The notes beneath the pieces were generated by a model. The model did not search any database, was not told the DNA's origin, and saw only the letters and a program-made list of their open reading frames with translations. Positions 22,075-33,400 of a stretch of DNA of 64,000 nt are shown here, piece after piece. This stretch comes from Carposina sasakii (Eukaryota; Arthropoda; Insecta; Lepidoptera; Carposinidae). Made by a program: the position numbers and the translations under genes. Positions within the stretch are counted from its first letter, which is position 1. Every line of letters begins with the position of its first letter. Location of the stretch: the NCBI GenBank assembly GCA_014607495.2, contig CP053161.1:12409115-12473114 (forward strand). The letters run 5' to 3'.

Positions 22075-23900
22075 GAAGACTAAATCTAAATAAATTAAAT
22101 ATTAACAGAGAGCCGTTTTTTATCTAGACACGCGGTAGCGTGTCAAGCCAAAGTTCCAGCTAGCAGAACTGGCGAGCAGCACCGTGTGTAATTTTACACG
22201 AACCATTTGGAGCCACTTTTGACACCCTCATAATTCAAAAACTGTTTCACGTAAAATTGGTCAAATTTAGCTCACATATTGAGGCTCGCGAAATTGATAT
22301 GTGCTCCAAATTTCATAAACACTTCTCCAATGGTTAGTTAGATATTAACGTCCAAAAAGCGTCAATTTCATCACTAACTGATCTATAGATCAACACTCTA
22401 ACCCAGTTCCAGATGACCTAGAAAGTTCAAATTTGGCACACAAGTAATTACGTGAATACAAAGGGAAAAATCTGAAACTGGTATATTTTCATCATTTTAT
22501 TATAACTATGTATATCATTTTATTAGACCTGTCGTCTGTCCGGCCAAAATTAACGTTGTCCGGCCTGTCCGGCTTTTGTTAGGCTTTTCACCACGCGTGA
22601 AGATCGTAAAGTTATCGAAACATTTTCACCAACAGGCAGCGGTCACGTCATTTAGTGAACGCGTTAAAGTAAGGCTTTCTGTTTAAGGAAATGTTTTCCA
22701 GTAGATACAAGTCAATTTATTGTAATGAAGAATAGGCTATCCATTATTACAAAATTTTGCAAATTTATTTCAGTTGTCTGATAATATGGTCTCTCGCTTA
22801 CACGACGACTTTGCCAATGTTGTTAAATTAAATGTACTAACGATTACGTTTAGATGTCTACCCGCTTGTAACCCATCTCATGTCTTAGCAATGGTCACAA
22901 ATTCTCGGAAGAGCTTAAATTTTCAAGAAGTAATAGGCAACTTATGTACGTGAGTTACGTGCTAAATATGAGAAAAAATTTCGCGCTCGCTTCGCTCGCG
23001 CATCTAATCTGTTTTTGAACTCATTTTCAGTCGCATGCAAGAAAATGGTCGTTAGTGGTCTCTCTGATTCTCAGACTCGACTGTCAGTCGCGTTCTGACA
23101 ATAGCGGTTGCGTTGTTAGCTTTGGTATTCAGCGACGATAATTTTCGTACCCATTATTACTGAGACACAAAATCCTAAATAATATATATAGGGCTATGTC
23201 CGGCTTTTTTATCCAAATGTCCGGCCAAACTGGCTGGTCTGTCCGGCTTTTTGGTTTTTCGACCTGGCAACCTTAGCTGGGATGATGTATGTATGTACGT
23301 ACACTCACTAGCGGCACTAGCGCTCCAAAGGGGGATCTCTTCTTACTGCTCGCTCTGAAGAATCTCGACCGAGCGAGCATGCATGATTGATTCTTTTCTT
23401 TCGGCAATTTAAGGCTTCTTTTATTACGAATAATTTACTTAGGTACTAATAATTTATGTATGTATGTACAAAAAGTAATGATATCTCATCAAAAACATAA
23501 ATGTGAAAATGAGAGCCAAAGACAAAAGAAGTGATATCTAAATGGGTGCCAAGTTCAATGGTCAGTCCTGAAATGTATTTATAACATCGAATCAGTGCAT
23601 TGGTTCTTGAGATTAATAAGTAATTTTCTGTACAAAATTTACTTACTTAATGCATTTTTATAATTTTGTGTAAATTGGACTCTGGATTCTGATGTTTAGT
23701 TCCTAGATGCGAAGGTTTCGTAATCAACTGTTCAATCAAATTTAATATTTAAACTCTATTTGTGATATGGCAGCATTGAATGAATGGTTAGTAAGGGATA
23801 GTATAATACAAAGTATCGGCGTAAGAAAGAGAAAAATAATACTCGTTCATTTCATTCTCATCGTCACTCTGGCAAAGGTGTCTCATTGGCTGAACAAACA
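22075..23900. other. Intergenic with a TGTCCGGC-rich segment
   Basis: Between about 22537 and 23250 the word TGTCCGGC occurs about six times, clustered at both ends of the segment, as if bounding an old element. No coding frame was recognised. The remainder (22075-22500) is repeat-like but unassigned. Confidence 0.35.
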
Positions 23901-23949
23901 AGAGGGAGGCGCATGCGCGTTCAGCCGACGCCATCTCTAAACTACTGTG

Positions 23950-24236
23950 CTATGTACTTGTTTCGTGATTACCTTTCTAGGAACGTAGTGTTATTAATTC
24001 GTGTTAATAAGTGATAATCATGGAATTATTGTGCTACTTGTGATAATATCTGCTGGTTTTAAACAATTGCATAGTTGTGATTGTTACTATCGTCCCAACT
24101 ACAGGTCACTCACTCACGATAGGCTTACGGAAGTTTGTGAGATATTAGCAGTGCGATATTTTTTGCGGCTATCTTCGCCGCGGCCCCCACGTAAGGGGCT
24201 GTTACACAGACTTTTGTAGTTTAACTACATACTGTG
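23950..24236 (+). promoter_or_regulatory. Putative 5' untranslated exon and promoter of the chromatin-like gene
   Basis: A donor GTAAGTG at 24237 and an acceptor TTTCAG ending at 24422 flank an intron directly before the start codon exon. GC-richer sequence upstream (GCGCATGCGCGTTCAGCCG near 23910) may be the promoter. The start site is not resolved. Confidence 0.45.
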
Positions 24237-24462
24237 GTAAGTGAATTTAATTTATATAGCTAGTTATATCGTGGTATCGTAAAAAAGCGGCCTCAGCAAT
24301 CGGCGCGTTCCTACGCGCGTACTTACATAGTTACGTATAGCAGTGAATTATTGTTGTGGGTCAAAGACACCGCAGTTAACCTACACAAATAAGATTTGAA
24401 CTGTTATTTACGTATGTTTCAGCTTGTAATCGGTCTGGAGAGAAAATTTGGGCAGTTATAAT

Positions 24463-27400
24463 ATGAATTCAGCTCTAAAGCCGGTATTACCAGGTGTAGG
24501 TCAGCCTGGAGGACAAGCGAGTCCCGCTAAAGCGAACGTAGCGAGTGCGAACCATTCAGTGGCACTGCCGCAGGGCGCCCAGAACTCCTTGCACCTCGGA
24601 GCTGTAGGGCAGAACCTGTCGCAGCCGTCCGCCGCCGCGCCCGCCGCGCCCCACCCCGCGCCGCCCTCGATGGCACCTGTCTCCGCCAACATGGCACAAA
24701 TGGCCCAAAATATGAGCCACCACGGTAACTTCTCCCAAAACTCGGCGCCGGCACCCGCGCCCAGCCCTGTAAAGCCCCCCGTGAGTGCCCCGCTAAGTCT
24801 AGTACAAGATAAACCTGTAGAGAAGGTGGCGGTGCCAACTTCACAGCCGCTGGCTTTGACTCGGACTCCGGAAAAGAAGGAATCAGACCCTGCTCAAGCC
24901 AATGGCACTATGGAGTCACCAAAACCCTCAGTGAATACCCCCAATACTTTAAAAGCTCAGAACCCAGAACCTCAAAAAGAGAAGCAGGAAATTGCCAAGA
25001 CATCTCCGAGTACTCAAAAGCCACCAGAGAAACCTACTAGTGCACCCACTACTCTTCAAAAGGTGAAAGCTGCTGTACCAACAAGCTGTCAACCAGATGG
25101 CCCTGTTCCACCTAAAGTACCCACTGCATCTGAACCATCAGAAAAATCTCCATCGAAACCTACAGAATTGAAACCTGCAATAATAACTGCTGATGTAGCA
25201 CCCATTCAAAGTGATAGCAAACCTGTACCAGAATCGGCTAAAGATAGCCAGGCATCAGATAAATCGGCTGTACCTGCACCAAAACCAGAAGCTGTAACAC
25301 AAAATGACAAAGCAGAGAGCTCTAAATCTGAAGAAAAGAAAGAGGAACCCAAGCCTGAGAAACCAGCACAGAACTCGACAGAAGAAAAAGAGAAAACAGA
25401 AGAGGTAAAAGGTGACAAACCTGAAACACCCAAAAAGGTTGAAACCAAAACAGAAGAAAAGGAAGCTAAACCTTCAGAAAAGAAAGTAGAAGAGAAAGTA
25501 GCAGCTGAGAAGAAGGCAGAAACCAAAACTCCAGCAAAGGGTGAATCGAAGGCAACTCCTAAATCAACTCTGAAGCTGGCTACAGTCACACCACCGATGA
25601 GGAAACGAAGACATACTTCACCAAACAAAACTAACGATGGTGCTAAGAAAGTGGAGCCTGAGGGTACACCAGATTCAAGGTCCAAGAGGAGCAGAACACA
25701 GGTAAGCTGAAAGATATCTCCAATGTCAACTCAAGTAAATCTTTTATTTTCCATTATGCAGTTATATAATGCAGTTTTCTCTCAAAGTTAATTAATTGAA
25801 ATGTGGTACTTGTTTAATACTGCCTACTCTGCCTTAGTTACTTGCTTGACAAATTCTTGACAAGTTAACTTAAAATTACTTACATACTTAATTTCAGTTA
25901 AACATGGGTTCTAGTTGTCTTTTGTTTAATATCATTATTGTTTATTTTGTTCTTTATTGAATATGATGACTATGCAGTGTTCCGAAAGCCCCGAAAAATT
26001 CACCGACATGTCTTAGCTAATCAAGTACATTGATCGTAGTTACATGTGCAAAGTGGTTTTTAGGGGGTCGAGAAATGAAAAAATGCTATTGTACCTAGTT
26101 TTATTACTGGAAGTTGACACAAAATCCTATAACGTCGACGTACGGGATTAGCTGGAGATGTTCATTTTCAGGGTTTTTTCAACACTTCTATGTCTTCCAT
26201 CCACTCCACATAATATTACTGTACTGAAGTCTCACTGACCCTTGTGCAAGCTGACTTCACAATAGGAAACTAATGTTAAAATTGTCTGCAGGTACAATTA
26301 TACCAGTCGCCGACCCCTGAACTGGCGATGGCTACAAAGCTATCAGCATCGGCGGGACGCGCCACCCCGCCCAAACAGAATGAAGACAAACTTATCGTCT
26401 TTTACAAGTGAGTATTGAATTTGAAATGTAGTTGCGACGGTAGGCTTGAGGACCTCATGTCAGCCTATTAATTAATAAGTCACACTTGGTACCTAAAGTG
26501 TGACTTATTAATAGGCTGACATGATGTCTAGGTTTTGATTTGCTTTCGTATTAAATCAAATTACTTTAAAGTTATTTTTGTGACTTTTGTATGTGTTTAT
26601 TTGTTGTCTTTGACAACATTTACCAAAAATCACACTGCGGTGACTATTGGCAAAAACCGCCCTATGACAGTAGCTTTGTAGTGTGCCAAGGGAGGCCTAC
26701 GTCCACCAGTGGACTGCAATAGGTTGATCATTATTATTATAGCCTTTTATTCCGAAATTTTACATTTACATTATATATTTACATTTTAGATGTTGCTAGT
26801 AGTGTTAGTTGAATGAAAAAACTGTTAGTATTATTAGTTTTATTTTATTCAATCCCCAGTTTGGGTATAGGCCTCCTCCAGAATGCTCCACTTTTCTCTG
26901 TCCTGTGCCATCTCTATCCAATCCTCCTGTCCTGCCGACTTGGCTGTCATTTTTCCACCTTTTGTATGGACGACCAACTCCCCTTTTACCTTTTGGACCT
27001 TTCCACTTCGTTGCTAGTAATGTCCATTGACCTTGTAGCGTGCTACATGACCAGCCCATCGCCATTTTAATTTGAGAGCTTGGGTAAGTGCATCTCTTTG
27101 CTTAGTTTTTTTACGGATGTCTGTATAATACGCTGATGCGATGACGTAAATAAGTGTAGGTACATATTTCGTTAGGCTATACTTTGACATGACTTCCCTA
27201 TTATCCACAGAAACGAATACCTAGCAGTCCGCAACGCAGAAGGTGGCTTCTATGTGTGCCAAACGATGCAGAATGTGTACCGGAACACACGGAAGATCAA
27301 GATCCGCTGGCTGTCTCAGGACAAGACCGCGGACCCGTCCGGAGAGACATACAAGCCTGACTTTTATGATGTTACTGGTAAGATTATTTCAAAGTCAATG

Positions 27401-30400
27401 GTCAAACAGATTTTTTTATTTTTACAATTAGCTAGGCAAACATTTGACCGCCATCGTGCCTGATGTTAAGCAAGATGCGGCCTAGGGTGGTACATGTTTG
27501 CCTAGAAAGTGCCTATTCACTCTAGCTTTGAAGGGACTACTAATGTTGTAGTGCTCGGGAAATAAATCAGCAGGAAATGCATTCCACTCCTTAGCCGTTC
27601 GCAGTACAAACGAGTTAGCATAACGTTTGGTGCGGATGGGTGGGATATCAACAACATAAGGGTGATACGCTAGTCTGCGTCTAGTACCACGATGGTGAAA
27701 ACGGGCTGGTGGAACTGTATTGTGAAGTTCCCACGCACACTCTCCAAAGTGTTGTAAAAAAATATATTTGATGTTTTTGAATTTATGTCATGTACGGATT
27801 TTAATATGACGACCGATTGGTGTAGTGACCCTGCTCACTGCGCCATAAGTCCTGGGTTCGAACCCCATATTACGCCGACCCCATAAATAATGAGGTAAGG
27901 GCAGGAAGTTGATGAATAGTCAAACAGTTAGGCCCAATTGGGTGGTTTTGATTTTTTATGCAAATAATAACATTATACCGGGATTGGCCCACCGCTCATT
28001 CCCGCCTCTGCAACTCCTGTAAGCCAGAATCAACAGAGGCGACCAGAAAAATGCAATCAAAGCATAGAAAATCCCGGGGGGACCTAACAAGCGACTAAAA
28101 AGTATTTAAACTAATAGACAAAACAGAATATGAAGATGAAGATAGGTACACTTAATATTAAATTAAGCGCTGACTGACAAATTTATTACAAAAATATGCT
28201 GAGCCACCTATAAGTTATTATGCCAATAATAAGTGTCTGTATCCAGACCAATCTATTATCATGACCTTATCGAAGCACAATTTTCGTGCCTTCAAAGAAT
28301 TTTGTCAAACAATAACATTGTGGAATGGACTATAACCTATTTATCTGTCTTAATTGCACAGTCAGTATACAATCACTCACAACTAACTCTCAAACTCAAA
28401 TGCGATAAGCTGTTTAGGGTCTAGCTAGAGCGTGCCAAAGAAATATACATAGCCTCGAAAACACTCCTTCTGCAGTCTGGTAAAAAGCCGATACGGGGAC
28501 TCATCGATGTCGTATCGCCCAGACATGGAATGCGTGCTAACAACCCTCACAATGCTCCGCGCATTTTCGGGCGGGGCGCAGGCATAGAATCTTTTTTTTT
28601 TTACACACTTCACAACACATTGACCTAATCCCACACTAAGATCCCTAAGGTCTTGTGTTGTGGGTACTAAGCAACGGTATATAAATACATAGATAAGTAT
28701 ATAAACATCCATGACTCGGAAACAAACTTCGATATTCATCACGTCAATGTTTGCACCTACCGGGATTCGAACCCAGGATCTATGGCGTCGCAGGCAGGGC
28801 CACTACCAACTACACCAATCGGCCGTCATCTATAGCTAACGATTCTAAACTATTCAAAAATCGTCATTTTTCGACACCAATCGCTATCCAAAACACCATA
28901 TTTAATCGATATCTATCCCCCAGACATGGAATGCGTGCTAACAACCCTCTCAATGTCGCGGGCGGGTGCGGGCGGGGCGCAGGCGTTGAAGCCGGCCGAG
29001 CGCGCGCGCGCAGAGTCTATATTACAGCGAGCGCTGCGGCAGGAGACCGCCGGTGATCTGCCGCAACCCACCGAGGGTCATCCCGACGGCCGTAAGTATT
29101 ACATCTTGCAGCGACGACCGTAAGTATTACATCTTGCAGCGACGACCGTAGGTATTACATCTTGCCACGGCCGTGAGTATTACATGTTGCAGCGACGGCC
29201 GTGAGTATTACATCTTGCAGCGACGACCGTAGGTATTACACCTTGCCACGGCCGTGAGTATTACATCTTGCAGCGACGACCGTAGGTATTACATCTTGCC
29301 ACGGCCGTGAGTATTACATCTTGCAGCGACGACCGTAAGTATTACATCTTGCCACGGCCGTGAGTATTACATGTTGCAGCGACGGCCGTGAGTATTACAT
29401 CTTGCAGCGACGGCCGTGAGAACAACATGCTGCAAAAATGGCCGTGTGAATATCTTTACGTACGATAAAAGTGATTATAGCGATATCACATAACATTAGC
29501 TTATTACAGTCTACTGCTGGACTTAGGCCTCTCCCAGGGCACGCCACTAGCCTTCTGCCAATGAAGGGTTTTTGCCCATAGTCACCACACTGGGCAGGTG
29601 GATTGCATAACTTACATATAAGGGGCTTTTGCCCATAATTACACATAATTAAATACTAATAACAATTTCGAATTCCAGTGGACCTGTCACTATACAAGGA
29701 CGAGTCCCAACTCGAGAAGAAATCTCGCAAACGCCCAGCATCCAAATCTTCCCCGCGCGCTAAGGAGAATGCTAACGAGACTGCCGTAAGTTACATACAT
29801 ATGTACATGAGATACATACATGACATACATACATAGTTACATGACACATATATAGCAACATTGGGATTGGCCCACCACTCATTCCTACCCCTGTAACTCC
29901 TGTGAGCCAGGATCAACAGAGGCGACCAGAAAAATGGATAAAAGGACTTTTACGCCAGTATCTATGATGAAAAACTAATTACTTCTACTCAAATACTTAC
30001 TTAAGTTACTATTACGGTTATGATTTTCATTTTTAGTGTCAAGTAATGTGATAATTAAGTAAGTAATTACTTTTTCATAGTTACCTGTGTAAAGGGCTGT
30101 ATAAGTTATGTTGTTAAATTTTTTTTTTTATAATTTTTTTTCAAAACTATCTATTCCAATACATTGATTCCCTGTATCTCTAGTATAGACACATTCTCCT
30201 AGTTAAGAGAACAAGAGAATTTCTTTTAAGCAATATCAACTTATGCAGCCTTTTTTGGGGCTATTTTCAACAACATAAATAAATAAATATAAGTATTCAG
30301 CCATTTTCTAAAAGGAGAGTTTAAATTCAGACTCTTAGGTAAAGATTCACTTGGAATAATATACATCTAACCAAATAACAAGATTGTTTTGCACTTTTAC

Positions 30401-33400
30401 TGCTTATCTTTTGGCTATCGTGTCTGGAGTCTTTCCTTACGAAAAGGACAATGCTTTTTTTTTTAATAATAAAAGTTTTAAATCTTTAAACAACCTTTAT
30501 GGCACTACAAATCCTTTACACGTGCACATTATATGAATTGTATGAATGCATCATTGTTGGAATTGTTTGAAACTTGGTGGTACATCATACTTAAGTGCCA
30601 TTCAATTAAATAATGTATTATTTTTAAAAGTTTTAAACCTTATTAGGGCATATAAATTGTCACTTTTTAAAGACTCTAGACATTTCAAAATTAACATGCA
30701 TAAATCACAGCAAATTAAACAGGGTTCTAGTACATGTTTTACTGTACTATTAGTTTTATGTGAAGAAGCGAAAGAATGCTTTGCCCTTACATGTATATCT
30801 ACTTGTAGGTATATAAAGGTATGAGGATAAACTATGCCTCAAGTCAAACAAAAGAGGACATAAAGGGCTGTACATACAACCTTCTCTCGAAGCCGTTCAG
30901 GCAACTTACGAACCACAAACTTTTTTGTAAAAATTCTAATTTAGCTTTCTCTTCTTCACTGAAACGGCTTTCATTCCATTCCGTTGCAGAAGGAATCTGT
31001 GACGCCCGCGAAAAAAACGCGGTCGCCACCTAAGCGCAGTCCAAAAAGCGCGCCAAAAAAAACGCCGCCAAAATCACAAACCAATAAGAGAGGTAGTACG
31101 CCCAGTGTGGCGGGCACAAGCAAGGTAGGCATTGTACAACGGATATATAGAAATGTACGTATCCGCAACTCATCAATCATTTTACATTTGTTCATGTTGA
31201 AAGAGTGGAAGTGTGTGTTGGATGTTTGTATGTGCTGTCGTTGGGTCGTGCGAGCGGGACAACGATATCTGTCTGCGAAGATTTTTAAGCGCCATGTTGT
31301 GATGTGATAAAGGACAATGCAAATTTTTGTATGGACTCTTATATCCGCTCCAATAGGACGATACAATACTTTTTTAGAAAGGTTAATAAAGTTACAGAAT
31401 TAGAAATTATGATTAATTTCCTTTTATTATTTTTCCGATTAAAAAAATGCTGTAAATCTTCTGCCAAACTTTGGTAGTGATGAGCAGTCCGTTTTTTAAG
31501 TGCATTATGATTGCTTAAATTCCATTTGGAGCCACATTATTCCTATATCTTAGAGTTTAGAGAGTACCTTGCCACAAACAGACGATCATTTGGGCTATGT
31601 CGACATTAAAAGTCCTGTACAGTTCGGAGAAAGCAGAAAGAAGATTTTTAATAATAGAATGCGGGTACCAAGATTTGCATTATCTTTTGTTAAAAAAGCT
31701 CCTGTATTACGAAAAAAGTTCAGCAAGGTCTCAGTACCAAAAGTATGCCCAACACTATAAAATGTTTGTCAAACCAGATTGTACACTTTTTTTGCCTTGA
31801 TTTGGTGGAAGCGTGGAGGGTGTCAAACAGGTTTGACAAACAATTCTAGTCATGTACACGGCGCTTTAAAAATACCTTCCAAAAAGATTTTAAAATGTTC
31901 GAAATTATAATAAGTACACAGCGATTGATTTTAATTTAGTTAAATTATTGTTTAAATGTATGTAGGTATATTTGTTGATGAGAGGATTACAAACATAATT
32001 TATACCTGCATGTTTAAAAGCAAGTATGTATTAAATTTTCAGTGTATCCCGAATATTTTGATTGGGCAAAGGTATAATTCTGTTCAGTTCTTATTCATTT
32101 CCATTTTCATGTCACACACACTCATATAAAAATAAGGTCATTTAGGGCGACTTTTTTAGAATATGCATGACTGATTTCTAAATTAATATTTTTTAACTTT
32201 AAACTTCATTTTTCCTGTGTGGGACCTATATCTAATCTATTTTAACTTTAATATTCCTTCTTCCGTCATGGATTTCTTTTTCTTAGTCATATTATAGAAC
32301 ATTTCATTCCCTTCGCCTTATAAGCTTAATTTATAACTCCACAAACTTGATTCTTGTGGCTTGACAAGTCAATTAGCCAAAGAACGTTCCCATGCAAAAC
32401 TTACTACTTTAATCTGTTGTCATGTTTAAAGAAGCAATGTGATAGCTAGCGAAATAATTTGTGAGATGAATTTTAAAATTTTCGCGTTTCATACAATGGC
32501 ATAATTATTCCTTTGAGATTTGTAATCAGCGATATTTTTTTCGCATTGTTATGTCATTGCTTTTGCAAGATACCTACGTAGGTAATATGGGGTCGATTTG
32601 TCAGCAACTCGTAACTAATAAGTTTGTGGCATTACTAGAGTCCGAAAACAGTGTGGAATATTATAGCGCCTTTTATTTCATTTTCAATAACACAGTTAAA
32701 GATAGAGATACATACATATATGGAATAATCTACATATAATTATTATATTATTATAATATATATTAGGTATAATTATAATATTTATTTTATCTTGTTAGTA
32801 CTCAATTACATTCAAATACATACAAGTATGTTAACTATATGTGTTCTTCACTATGGGTGCGCCCACCACCGGGCCCTACACCCTCCACTGACCCTCGGAT
32901 CTGATAACTCATAATTGCGACAACAGGCACTTGCACTAACTACAATCGCCATGAGAAACCAGACCCGAGCACCTAGCATGCAAGACGATACATTGCACCA
33001 TTCCGAAATCAAAAACTAGATAAATAATCTACATATGTTTCGCCAACAACCGTGGCATCCTCAGGATTATAGAAATTAGTAAATTAGTAAACCACTAATT
33101 ACTATGAACCTCTAAAACCCAACACATTACTTACACAGAATTAACTACCCTCTACTAAGTATTAAAAAATATATAAATAATTACCCACCATTATTTATAT
33201 TTCAAATAAATATATACTATTTGTGCACACAAACCAAATAGTATTGGGTGAATTAGTTAAATTTAAATGAAAAAATTCAAAAATTCACCAAAATATTGAT
33301 AAATTAGTAAAGAAAACAAGGATGTATGGAACAACATATTCCATTGCCCACAAAAACAAAAATTGTTATTGACATTGACAAGCCACTACATTCTAAGGTT

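Noticed and set aside
24448..24462. Five extra codons at the start of the chromatin-like protein (GSYN before MNSAL)
   Set aside because: The frame there begins with TTG rather than ATG; the ATG at 24463 is the supported start.
24501..25685. Long minus-strand frames opposite coding exon 1 of the chromatin-like gene
   Set aside because: They are shadows of the biased Lys/Glu/Pro codons on the other strand, with Ser/Phe-rich or Arg-rich products that match nothing.
29084..29435. A CRISPR array
   Set aside because: The units are contiguous tandem repeats without unique spacers, and the genome is eukaryotic.
30546..30824. An extra exon of 92 codons in the chromatin-like gene
   Set aside because: There is no acceptor and donor pair in phase, and the product is unlike the basic, disordered neighbours.
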